A DNA stretch of 64,000 bases from Parcubacteria bacterium C7867-004. GTDB taxonomy: Bacteria > Patescibacteria > Paceibacteria > UBA9973 > UBA2103. The notes beneath the pieces were generated by a model. It had not been told where the DNA came from. It saw only the letters and a program-made list of their open reading frames with translations, and did no database searches. Both the position numbers and the translations under genes were made by a program. Positions 55,226 through 63,489 of the stretch are shown in pieces (positions within the stretch are counted from its first letter, which is position 1; each line of letters starts with the position of its first letter). The stretch spans positions 310,001 through 374,000 of the forward strand of contig LFCN01000006.1 of assembly GCA_001189075.1 (NCBI GenBank), read 5' to 3'.

Positions 55226-55972
55226 ATGAACATCGAAGACCTGTCGAAGACCCAGCTCCTGCTTCTTACCATCCTCGTGAACTTCGTGACCGCTATCGCA
55301 ACTGCGGTCATGACGGTGACGCTGCTCGATGAAGCGCCGCCCACCGTCACGCAAACGGTCAACCGGATCGTCGAACGTACGGTCGAGACCGCAGCACAGG
55401 CGACCGCTCCGTTGCCGGGCATCGTAACGAAAGAGACGACGGTCATCATCAAGGACGAGGATCTCCTGGCGGCAGCGATCAGTGCCGACGCTTCACGCAC
55501 CGTGCTCATCTACAAGGGTGCGACCACGACCCCGGCGCTTGCGGTCGGTACGTTCCTCCCGGGCGCTCGCGCTATCGTCACGGCAACGGTTGTCGGCCTC
55601 CCAAAAGAAGTCCGCATCGCGTTCCCTGATGGAAGCACTGCCGAAGCATCGCTTTCAAAGCCAGGGGCGACGCTCACGGTCTACGGCTTCTCAGACACCG
55701 CGGTCCTTCCGAAGGTCGCTACCCCTGACCTCATCAAAGCCGCTGAGCTCAAACAGGGACAGACGCTTGTCGCGCTCACGCGCGACGGTTCGGCTACCAC
55801 CGGCATTATCTCGAAGGTCACCGCGGATAACGTCTATGCGAACGTCGCCGGCATCCCGGTAGGCGCTGCCGCAGTTAATATCTCAGGCGACGTCATTGGC
55901 ATCGCAACAGCTAGCCCGGGCGTATTCGCTACCGCAGATAAGATACTCACGCTCCTTTCCGCCGCGCCGTAA
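55226..55972 (+). CDS. Membrane-anchored protein, degenerate trypsin-like fold
   Basis: 248 residues from MNIEDLSKTQLLLLTIL. One membrane helix (about 10-35), a Thr/Val-rich linker, then a beta-rich domain: GIVTKETTVIIKDEDLLAAA, TVLIYKGATTTPALAVGTFL, QTLVALTRDGSATTGIISKV, IPVGAAAVNISGDVIGIATA. The last string aligns with the GxSG(S)P-x-x-x-x-G-x-v-i-G-i part of HtrA-like proteases, but the nucleophile Ser and flanking Gly are gone, so proteolysis is unlikely. Family call from pattern only. Confidence 0.55.
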   Translation: MNIEDLSKTQLLLLTILVNFVTAIATAVMTVTLLDEAPPTVTQTVNRIVERTVETAAQATAPLPGIVTKETTVIIKDEDLLAAAISADASRTVLIYKGATTTPALAVGTFLPGARAIVTATVVGLPKEVRIAFPDGSTAEASLSKPGATLTVYGFSDTAVLPKVATPDLIKAAELKQGQTLVALTRDGSATTGIISKVTADNVYANVAGIPVGAAAVNISGDVIGIATASPGVFATADKILTLLSAAP

Positions 55973-56018
55973 GAAGGATTTCACTCTCACGTCATTACTC
56001 GTATAGGACACTCACCTC

Positions 56019-58712
56019 ATGCCCCCATTCAAGAACTTCACCACCAAAGCAAAGGAAGCCATCCGCAAAGCGCATGAGCTCGCGATCGAACGGGGACAGA
56101 ACCATGTTAGCCCCTTGCATCTCCTAACTGCGCTCGTGCACCAGGAGGAAAGCCTCGTATTCTCGGTGCTCGACCGCATGGATATCGATACGCTCCTTCT
56201 TGCCGATACGCTGCTTGAGACGCTTGAGATCCCCGAGACCAGCTCCACGCTCTCTCCTTCATACAACCTGTACCTCACGCCTGATCTTGCTGAGGCGCTT
56301 GAAGCAGCGGCAAAGGTAGCGGCGAGGATGAATGATTCATTCGTCGGAACGGAACACCTCTTCGTATCCGTACTTGAGCACCCAGGGTCGGCTTCCGAAG
56401 TACTCGCGCGCTTCCGCATCGATGCAGAGACCGTTCTTTTGCTCCTTAAGGAGCTCAAGAATGCGAAAGACGGGGATGTTAAGGAGCCGAAGCGCTTCCG
56501 CGCGCTCTCCAAGTACACCCGCAACCTGACCCGCATGGCGGCTGACAACGCGCTTGATCCGGTTATCGGGCGTGATCAGGAGATCAGCCGTGTCATACAG
56601 ATCCTTTCCCGTCGCACGAAGAACAATCCCGTACTCATCGGCGAACCGGGAACGGGAAAGACAACCATCGCTGAAGGACTCGCGTCCCGCATCGCTACGG
56701 GTGACGTCCCGGAGTCGCTCAAAGGCAAGGAGCTCCTCTCGCTCGACCTCGGTCTCATGATCGCGGGCACGAAGTATCGCGGAGAGTTCGAGGAGCGCAT
56801 GAAGGCGGTTATGAAGGAGGTAGAGAAGTCGGATGGGAAAGTAATCCTCTTCGTCGACGAGCTCCATACCATCGTTGGAGCCGGAGCAGCCGAAGGCGCG
56901 ATGGACGCGTCCAATATGCTCAAGCCCGCGCTTTCGCGTGGCGAGATCCGCATGATCGGCGCTACTACCCTTAAGGAATACCAGCAGCACATCGAGAAGG
57001 ATGGCGCGCTTACGCGTCGCTTCCAGCCGGTCTATGTCGAAGAACCGTCCATCGAGGACGCAACCGCTATCCTTCGCGGACTCCGCGACAAGTACGAGCT
57101 GTATCATGGCGTGCGCATAACTGACGGCGCAGTTGTTTCCGCGGTAGAGCTCTCGAGCCGCTACATAACCGACCGCTTCCTTCCCGACAAGGCGGTTGAT
57201 CTTATCGACGAAGCTGCTTCCGGTCTTCGTATCGCACTTGAGAACAAGCCGCCGGCTCTCGAAGAGACCGATCGCAAGATCCGCAGGCTCGAGATAGAGC
57301 GTGAGGCGCTGCGTAAGGATGCGGAATCCCTCTCTACGAGCGAACGAGGAAACGCTAAGGATGCGAAGGAGCGCATGAAGGGCATTGATACCGAGATTGC
57401 TGACCTCCGCGAGAAGACCGGAGAGCTCGAGCTCAAGTGGAAGAACGAGAAAGAGGTCCTGGAGAGTATTCGTACGCTTAAGACCGAACTCGATGCGAAT
57501 CGCGTGCAGGCGGAGAACGCCGAAGCGATGGCTGACCTCGGTACCGCCGCTGAGATTCGGTACGGTCGCATCCCGATGATGCAGAAGGAGCTCGAGACGA
57601 AGCTGAAGCGCTTGAAGACGCTCCAGAAGTCGCGCCGTATCCTGCATGAGGAGGTAACGGAGGCTGAGATAGCTGGCGTGGTAGCGCGTTGGACGGGTAT
57701 TCCGGTAGCGAAGATGCTCGAGGAAGAGGCGTCAAAGCTGGCCCGGATGGAAGAGGCGCTTCGTGGAGCGGTAGTGGGGCAGGACAAAGCGGTGAAAGCC
57801 ATCACGGACGCGGTTAAGCGTTCACGCGTCGGCATCAGTGACCCGAACCGTCCGATTGGCTCGTTCCTCTTCTTAGGACCTACCGGCGTCGGAAAGACGG
57901 AACTCTCGCGCCGCTTGGCTGAGTTCATGTTCAACGATAAGGAGTCGCTGGTGCGTGTCGACATGTCGGAGTTCATGGAGAAGCACTCCATCGCGAAGCT
58001 CATCGGCGCGCCGCCCGGATATGTGGGCTACGAGGAAGCCGGTTCGCTCACCGAGCGCATCCGTCACCGTCCGTACGCGGTAGTGCTCTTCGATGAGATC
58101 GAGAAGGCGCATCCAGAGGTCTTCAACATCCTCCTGCAGGTGCTCGACTCGGGACATCTCACCGACGGCAAGGGACGCAAGATCAATTTCAAGAACACGA
58201 TCATCGTCCTAACCTCGAATATCGGCGCCGAGTACATCGACCGCATGGCTAACATCGGTTTCGCCTCGAGCGGATCGGATGATATGGCTAAATATGAACA
58301 GGTGAAAGACAAGGTCATGGGAGCGCTCAAGGACCACTTCCGCCCGGAGTTCCTGAACCGTCTTGATGACATCGTTATGTTCGATGTCCTCTCCAAGGAG
58401 ACGCTCATGGAAATCGTCGAGCACCAGGTGAAGGACGTAGTCGAACGCCTTGCCGGAAAGCGGATCTCTCTCACGCTCTCTCCTGAAGTACGCGCCTGGC
58501 TCTCCGAGAAGGGGTATAACCCGCAGTACGGGGCTCGACCGCTTAAGCGCGCCATCCAGGAGCACATCCTTACCCCTATTGCCTCGCTCATGGTTGAGCA
58601 GGGGGTTATGGAGGGCGGCTCCGTGAACGTGGTGCTGAAGGGCGGCCAGCCACACTTCGAGGCGCATAAGTCAGTCCGTAAAACGAAGCCAAAAGCCACG
58701 CTTGTGTCCTAG
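56019..58712 (+). CDS. Clp-family AAA+ ATPase (ClpB-type middle domain with ClpC-like IGF loop)
   Basis: 897 residues. N-domain (1-145), AAA-1 with Walker A GEPGTGKT (208-215) and Walker B ILFVDELHTI, a long coiled middle domain (about 405-550), AAA-2 with Walker A GPTGVGKTE (from 620) and GYEEAGSLTERI, C-terminal PQYGARPLKRAIQ. The middle domain is ClpB-like in length and sequence (DRKIRRLEIEREAL, ELELKWKNEKEVLESI, EIRYGRIPMMQKELE), while AAA-2 carries NIGFASSG at 745-752, where ClpA and ClpC have the IGF/VGF loop that docks ClpP. It could be a disaggregase, a protease partner, or both. No clpP is in the window. Confidence 0.92.
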   Translation: MPPFKNFTTKAKEAIRKAHELAIERGQNHVSPLHLLTALVHQEESLVFSVLDRMDIDTLLLADTLLETLEIPETSSTLSPSYNLYLTPDLAEALEAAAKVAARMNDSFVGTEHLFVSVLEHPGSASEVLARFRIDAETVLLLLKELKNAKDGDVKEPKRFRALSKYTRNLTRMAADNALDPVIGRDQEISRVIQILSRRTKNNPVLIGEPGTGKTTIAEGLASRIATGDVPESLKGKELLSLDLGLMIAGTKYRGEFEERMKAVMKEVEKSDGKVILFVDELHTIVGAGAAEGAMDASNMLKPALSRGEIRMIGATTLKEYQQHIEKDGALTRRFQPVYVEEPSIEDATAILRGLRDKYELYHGVRITDGAVVSAVELSSRYITDRFLPDKAVDLIDEAASGLRIALENKPPALEETDRKIRRLEIEREALRKDAESLSTSERGNAKDAKERMKGIDTEIADLREKTGELELKWKNEKEVLESIRTLKTELDANRVQAENAEAMADLGTAAEIRYGRIPMMQKELETKLKRLKTLQKSRRILHEEVTEAEIAGVVARWTGIPVAKMLEEEASKLARMEEALRGAVVGQDKAVKAITDAVKRSRVGISDPNRPIGSFLFLGPTGVGKTELSRRLAEFMFNDKESLVRVDMSEFMEKHSIAKLIGAPPGYVGYEEAGSLTERIRHRPYAVVLFDEIEKAHPEVFNILLQVLDSGHLTDGKGRKINFKNTIIVLTSNIGAEYIDRMANIGFASSGSDDMAKYEQVKDKVMGALKDHFRPEFLNRLDDIVMFDVLSKETLMEIVEHQVKDVVERLAGKRISLTLSPEVRAWLSEKGYNPQYGARPLKRAIQEHILTPIASLMVEQGVMEGGSVNVVLKGGQPHFEAHKSVRKTKPKATLVS

Positions 58713-58724
58713 TTCTGGCCCTGG

Positions 58725-58730
58725 TATAGT
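58725..58730 (+). promoter_or_regulatory. Extended -10 (TGGTATAGT) of rpmG
   Basis: TATAGT with upstream TGG, 10 nt before the ATG at 58741. Confidence 0.55.
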
Positions 58731-58740
58731 CTGCCTATCT

Positions 58741-58893
58741 ATGTCACAGGATCGACTCATCGTACTGCGCTCTGCGTCAGGCCACGTCCGCCGCAGCCGC
58801 AAGAATAAGAAGAAGGTAGAGCGCAAGATCGAGCTCAAGAAGTACGACCCCAATACCCGCAAACGCGAGGTATACAAGGAAGCCAAGAAGTAA
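58741..58893 (+). CDS. rpmG: Ribosomal protein bL33
   Basis: 50 residues, MSQDRLIVLRSASGHVRRSR onward, very basic. The C-terminal half KIELKKYDPNTRKREVYKEAKK-like LELKKYDP core matches bL33 (L-x-L-x-K-Y-D-P). It lacks the two zinc-binding Cys pairs of the C+ form. A ribosomal large-subunit protein near the E site. Confidence 0.82.
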   Translation: MSQDRLIVLRSASGHVRRSRKNKKKVERKIELKKYDPNTRKREVYKEAKK

Positions 58894-58900
58894 GACCAGC

Positions 58901-58924
58901 AACCGCCCGCAAGGGCGGTTTTTG
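58901..58924 (+). terminator. Terminator after rpmG
   Basis: AACCGCCC - GCAA - GGGCGGTT followed by TTTGG. Confidence 0.85.
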
Positions 58925-58986
58925 GTTGGGGATATCCTCCCGAGGTCGGTGTACATTCCTCCGTATTCGCTACAGAATGAGCGCAT

Positions 58987-60633
58987 ATGCGTTCACTAAA
59001 CATTCATCCGAAGCTCCTTCCGACTCTCATCGTCCTCCTTGCCGTCTTTGTGGGCGTAGGAATCTACTTCTACACCAACCCCGAGACCTTCAAGGAACGC
59101 CTGGCCGATTCGCTCTCGACGGATACCGGACTTCCGTTTGATATCGATCTTGCGAAAGATTCTCTCACGGACGAGGAGAGTCAGGCGATGTGGGAAGCGC
59201 GCAACAAGCTCGCCGATTCGCTCGAGGGATATCCAATAGAAGCGAATTTCCTTCCGGATCCGGTCCTTGTCCCACACCCTCAGGGCCAGGACTATCTCAC
59301 ACTCTACAAGATAGGAACGATAACGAACGGAGAACTGAAAGGCGAAACGTTGTATCTCGAATCGGAAGACGGTATGGGTGGTGCGTACTATAGCCGCGCA
59401 ATTGTCAGGGACGGGAATGTCATCACGCTCCGGGAAAACCAATTCACGTTCCCCTATGAGTACGACTTCCCGGAAATCATAAGCATACCCGGCACGCAGC
59501 ATACGCTGAAGAAAGGAAGCACTGGCTGGTTCCTGTTCGATGAGAAGACGAAGTTACAATCGGTGTTTACGGATCCTCAGGCGCAGACGCTCTATCGTGC
59601 GGACTATGGCCAATGCCTCATCGCCGAGATGCCGGATCATATTGGCGTCTCCTACGACCTCGATATTCCGTTCGTGACAGAAGAGAGCGGAAAACTATCA
59701 GTGCGGCTTCCGAGCGGCTCCTTCTTCGAGGATGAATATGACTTCTTCAACTTCGGTTGTGGTGCCGGCTGCAGGCTCCTCCGATACGTCGATCCGGTCG
59801 AACTTGATCTTCCTGCGCGTCTTGCGCAGGTTGCTACCGATCCGAAGACGAACGAAGCGGTGTATGGCATCGCATCCAGCGAGGACCGTCGTCTCAAGGA
59901 ATTGTATGCGGACGAGAACACGCTCGCGTATTTCCGTGAGGATGATAACTGGGAGCATACGCCGACCAATAAATACACCTATCAGGAATTCCTCTCGCAT
60001 AAGCCGCTCCTGTATTGGAAAGACCCGTGGGGAAAATGGATTGAATTCCAAAATAAGCGATTCGCGACTGCGGCGGAGAAGTGTAAGCCTGTTATCTATC
60101 TGTATCCGCGTACCCCGGGAACGTTCCATGTGGAGGTAGCGCCGAACGGTGGATTCACGAAGACCATTCCGGAATACGGCGACGGATGGGATGTGTTCGC
60201 ACAACCCTCGGGATTGATCACTGATATCGCGAGCGGTCTTACGTATCCGTACCTGTACTGGTCTGGCATCGGCATCAATTATCCTGAGATAACGGAAGGC
60301 TGGATCGTCCCCAAGGAGGGTGTCGATTCCTTCCTCTCGGAGAAGCTGTATGCGCTCGGTCTTGAAGGGAAGGAGATCGCGGATTTCAAGGAATACTGGG
60401 TACCGCGCCTCTCTGAGAAGCCGTACTACAAGATCTCGTTCATGGCCCCTCGTACCTTCGAGCAGCTCGCGCCTCTGAGCGTGGCGCCGATAGCGCCCGA
60501 TACGAAGATTCGCGTGATGATGACCGCGCAGGCTACCGACGGCACTGAATCCTTGCCAGTTCAGCATTTGCCGCAGCGCCCAGTACGCAACGGCTTCGTA
60601 CTCGTCGAGTGGGGCGGCGCGGTGCTGTACTAG
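58987..60633 (+). CDS. Membrane-anchored KPVIYLYP-domain protein of unknown function
   Basis: 548 residues. One N-terminal helix (about 11-28, LPTLIVLLAVFVGVGIYFY), then a large extracytoplasmic part. A Cys-containing segment (NFGCGAGCRLLRYV) lies mid-protein. The C-terminal third holds CKPVIYLYPRTPGTFHVEVA, PEYGDGWDVFAQPSG and YPYLYWSGIG, the pattern of an uncharacterised secreted domain found in many bacteria and some fungi. No catalytic motif known. It is followed 1 nt later by the MEMO-CapA gene, suggesting a joint role at the cell surface. Confidence 0.7.
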   Translation: MRSLNIHPKLLPTLIVLLAVFVGVGIYFYTNPETFKERLADSLSTDTGLPFDIDLAKDSLTDEESQAMWEARNKLADSLEGYPIEANFLPDPVLVPHPQGQDYLTLYKIGTITNGELKGETLYLESEDGMGGAYYSRAIVRDGNVITLRENQFTFPYEYDFPEIISIPGTQHTLKKGSTGWFLFDEKTKLQSVFTDPQAQTLYRADYGQCLIAEMPDHIGVSYDLDIPFVTEESGKLSVRLPSGSFFEDEYDFFNFGCGAGCRLLRYVDPVELDLPARLAQVATDPKTNEAVYGIASSEDRRLKELYADENTLAYFREDDNWEHTPTNKYTYQEFLSHKPLLYWKDPWGKWIEFQNKRFATAAEKCKPVIYLYPRTPGTFHVEVAPNGGFTKTIPEYGDGWDVFAQPSGLITDIASGLTYPYLYWSGIGINYPEITEGWIVPKEGVDSFLSEKLYALGLEGKEIADFKEYWVPRLSEKPYYKISFMAPRTFEQLAPLSVAPIAPDTKIRVMMTAQATDGTESLPVQHLPQRPVRNGFVLVEWGGAVLY

Positions 60634-60634
60634 C

Positions 60635-62395
60635 ATGCGCAAAGCGCTGTTGCTCGTCGCTATAGTCGGCTTATGCGTCGCAGCGGTGCTTGCGGTACAC
60701 CTTTTCAAAAAGGATTTGCAGACCGTCTACGAGGGGACGCATTATGCTTCCCACATGCAGGAGCACTTCTATGGGGATATGGCTTCCGCAGATACGGTAT
60801 TCACGCCTGGTATCAAGGGCGCCATCGTTTCGCACCATCTCCTCGTTGCGGATCATATAGCGCAAACGTTCGCGTCGATGACCAACGATCAGGTTAAGAC
60901 GGTGGTTATCATCGGACCGGATCATTTCTCCCGTGCCTCGGGAAAAGTATCAGTATCGCGGTATCCGTACGAGACACCATGGGGCAGGGTTGAGCCTGAT
61001 ACGGAAGTGATCGATGGCCTCATTAGCGCGAGGCTCGCCGAGGAGAACGAATATGTCTTCGAGATAGAGCACTCGATCGGCAGTCTCGCTCCGTATGTCA
61101 GGTATCATTTCCCGAACGCGAGACTGGTACCGATCGTTGTCGATCGCTCTACGTCACCTGAGGACGCAGTAAAGCTGGGAACATATCTAGCAGCTAATCT
61201 TGATGAGGGTGCGCTCGTTATCGCAAGCGTTGATTTCTCCCATCACCTCGGGACCACGGCCGCCGATTTCCATGACGCGAAGAGTGTTGAGACCGTTCGT
61301 GCGTTCGACTTCGCATCGCTCGCGCGGCTTGAGGTGGATAGTCCAGCGTCCCTATACGCAGTCCTTACGTATCTTGAAGCGAAAGGCGCACAACGCCCCG
61401 TTATGTTCGATACGACGAACTCTGCGCGTTTCCTCGGCATTCCGGATTCTGATGATGTAACGTCGTACCTCTTCGCTACGTTCGCTGAGGGACCAAAGGA
61501 GTCGACGGGCGCGGTTAGCATGTTTGCAGCAGGGGACCTGATGCTCGGAAGGGATGTCGCGAAGAAGATGGCGCAAGGAACCGACCTGTTCGAACGGTTC
61601 CGGGGAGTCGAAGGGAATTTCCTTCGCGGATTCGATATGTTCATTGCGAATCTCGAAGGGCCGATTACCAATTCGACTGAGTGCCAAAAGAAAGAACTCT
61701 CATTCTCCTTCAATCCTTCGGTTACTCCATACCTGAAAAAGAACGGGCTTACGCATGTAACGCTCGCTAATAATCATTCGAATGATTGTTTCGCAGCCGG
61801 TATCTCTGATACCAAGCAGAACCTCACGGAACAGGGCATTCGGTATGTGGGTGGCGGAACGCTCGCTGAAAGTACCCGGACGGAAAAGGTCGCCGGGAAG
61901 CGAATCGCCATACTCGGCATTGATCGGACCGTCCAGCCGGTTGCTCCTGGGCTCGTGTATGCACATCTGCGCTCACTTGAAGAGAGTCATGACTATACGA
62001 TCGTGGAGGTGCACTGGGGGCTCGAATACGAGCTCACCGAGTCGACGGATCAGCGTACGCTCGCGCACGGCATGATAGACAGCGGGGCGGACGTCATCAT
62101 CGGCCACCATCCGCATGTCGTGCAGCCGGTAGAGTCGTATGCAGGGAAGCCGATATTCTATTCCCTGGGAAATTTCGTATTTGATCAGTTCGGGAAAGAG
62201 ACCAATACCGGCATGGCGGTCGGTCTGGTGCTCGCTGATGCGGCGATAAGCACGTACCTGTTCCCGTACACGATAAACAGTGCGCATCAGCCGGACTTGA
62301 TGGAGTACAAGGAAGCACAGGCGTATTGCAGCACTCAGGATATTCGTATCGAACCGTTCGGAAAGGATGCGTGCGCACTGCGCCTCGCTCGTTAA
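60635..62395 (+). CDS. MEMO-CapA fusion, membrane-anchored
   Basis: 586 residues. N-terminal helix (4-22), then a MEMO1/AmmeMemoRadiSam-B-like domain (about 45-275) with GAIVSHHLLVADHIAQTF, VIIGPDHFSRASG, EIEHSIGSLAPYVRY and VDFSHHLGTTAAD. From about 290 to 540 there is a CapA/PgsA metallophosphatase-like domain: FAAGDLMLGRDVAKK, MFIANLEGPITN, LANNHSNDCFAAG, VEVHWGLEYELTES, IIGHHPHVVQPVE and YSLGNFVFDQFG. CapA proteins act in poly-gamma-glutamate capsule synthesis and related surface polymers; MEMO domains are metal-binding with uncertain bacterial function. Both domains appear complete. Confidence 0.85.
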   Translation: MRKALLLVAIVGLCVAAVLAVHLFKKDLQTVYEGTHYASHMQEHFYGDMASADTVFTPGIKGAIVSHHLLVADHIAQTFASMTNDQVKTVVIIGPDHFSRASGKVSVSRYPYETPWGRVEPDTEVIDGLISARLAEENEYVFEIEHSIGSLAPYVRYHFPNARLVPIVVDRSTSPEDAVKLGTYLAANLDEGALVIASVDFSHHLGTTAADFHDAKSVETVRAFDFASLARLEVDSPASLYAVLTYLEAKGAQRPVMFDTTNSARFLGIPDSDDVTSYLFATFAEGPKESTGAVSMFAAGDLMLGRDVAKKMAQGTDLFERFRGVEGNFLRGFDMFIANLEGPITNSTECQKKELSFSFNPSVTPYLKKNGLTHVTLANNHSNDCFAAGISDTKQNLTEQGIRYVGGGTLAESTRTEKVAGKRIAILGIDRTVQPVAPGLVYAHLRSLEESHDYTIVEVHWGLEYELTESTDQRTLAHGMIDSGADVIIGHHPHVVQPVESYAGKPIFYSLGNFVFDQFGKETNTGMAVGLVLADAAISTYLFPYTINSAHQPDLMEYKEAQAYCSTQDIRIEPFGKDACALRLAR

Positions 62396-62689
62396 AATAT
62401 TCTTCAGTACGGGAAAAGCGGAAAGGCCCGTCCGAAGACGAGCCTTTCCGGCGCGCTTACGAACATGTTGGCCGAGGCCGACTCGTTCGCAAGCACCATA
62501 GGATACTACAGGAGAGTGATTTTCTCGTCAAGGGATTTTAGGGAGGAAATGAGGAGGGTGTGGATAACGTGTCGTTCATACTGGGACACTTCAGTTTTAT
62601 GATTCGTGTGTTATAGTGTAGTGGGGACCGACGCTAACGCATCGGTAGCCTAATTGTTGAAACTCGCGACCTCAAAGGGGTTTTATTGG
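62396..62689. other. Intergenic region upstream of the PEP-CTERM gene
   Basis: Holds a hairpin (62419-62450: CGGAAAGGC / GCCTTTCCG with inner CGTC-CGAA-GACG, one mismatch), likely ending the MEMO-CapA transcript; a single DnaA-box-like TGTGGATAA (62559-62567); an extended -10 TGTTATAGT (TATAGT 62612-62617); and a small leader hairpin ACCGA / TCGGT (about 62626-62645). No ORF seen. Confidence 0.5.
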
Positions 62690-63427
62690 ATGATACGAAC
62701 AAGATTGGTGGGCTGCTTCGGCGCGGCCATGGTTCTCGCGCTTGCGGCGAATGCCCGGGCGGCGACGAACCTCATCGTGAACGGGGGCTTCGAAGCTCCG
62801 CTCGCGGGCAACGGCGCCTACTATCAGGCGTTCGGCGGCCAGGACATAGGTGGCTGGACGGTTACTGGGCGGGACATCCTCCTGCTCGACCGCAACTACA
62901 CGGAGACCGGCCTGGTCTTCAATTCAGCTGCGGGCGATCAGGCGGCTGACATTACCGGCGCCGGCAACACCAGCGAAGAGGACGGGCTCGAGCAGACGGT
63001 GCTCGTCGACCCCGGTCAGCTGTATAGGCTGTCCTTCGACGTCGGGAACGCGGCGCCGTTCGGCGTGAATTCGTGGGCCTACACGCTCCCGAGCACGGTC
63101 CGACTCACCTTCGATGATGGCGATCCTGGGCCGGTGGTGTTCCTCACCACCGGCCCGCTCGAGTTCACCAATGCCATCGACAACCCGTCGGGCAGTCCGG
63201 GGATCAACTTCCAGAGGTTCTCGGTCGACTATCTCGGCACGAGCACCGGTCAGGTGAAGATCCGGTTCTTCAACGGCGTGGGCAACGACAACTACGTCGG
63301 CCTCGACAACGTCGTGTTCGAGAAGGTCGCTGCGGCGGTGCCGGAACCCTCGTCGTGGGCGCTGATGATCATCGGCTTCGGCGGAATGGGCGCCATGATT
63401 CGGCGTCGCCGACTGCAAGCGGCCTAG
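62690..63427 (+). CDS. Secreted PEP-CTERM sorting-domain protein
   Basis: 245 residues from MIRTRLVGCFGAAMVLALAA, start supported by AAAGGGG 9 nt upstream. Signal peptide cleaved near ARAATNLI. The body starts NLIVNGGFEAPLAGNGAYYQ and GGWTV, the usual opening of DUF642/carbohydrate-binding-like secreted domains. The C-terminus AAVPEPSSWALMIIGFGGMG then MIRRRR is a textbook PEPxxWA-CTERM signal: PEP, one helix, Arg cluster. These are processed by exosortase in Gram-negative (notably alphaproteobacterial) cells. GC is well above core genes. In a CPR genome this is out of place; recent transfer or contig chimerism are the options. Confidence 0.88.
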   Translation: MIRTRLVGCFGAAMVLALAANARAATNLIVNGGFEAPLAGNGAYYQAFGGQDIGGWTVTGRDILLLDRNYTETGLVFNSAAGDQAADITGAGNTSEEDGLEQTVLVDPGQLYRLSFDVGNAAPFGVNSWAYTLPSTVRLTFDDGDPGPVVFLTTGPLEFTNAIDNPSGSPGINFQRFSVDYLGTSTGQVKIRFFNGVGNDNYVGLDNVVFEKVAAAVPEPSSWALMIIGFGGMGAMIRRRRLQAA

Positions 63428-63462
63428 CGCCACCAACCAGTTCGACTCGTTCGGACTACAAG

Positions 63463-63489
63463 CCTCGACGGCAACGTCGGGGTTTTTAT
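63463..63489 (+). terminator. Terminator after PEP-CTERM gene
   Basis: CCTCGACG - GCAA - CGTCGGGG with one G-T pair, followed by TTTTTATTTTT. Confidence 0.85.

Noticed and set aside
56337..57647. 436-codon frame opposite the Clp ATPase
   Set aside because: Shadow of a strongly conserved gene on the other strand.
62559..62567. DnaA box TGTGGATAA as sign of a replication origin
   Set aside because: A single perfect box with no cluster, no AT-rich unwinding element, and no dnaA, dnaN or rpmH nearby.
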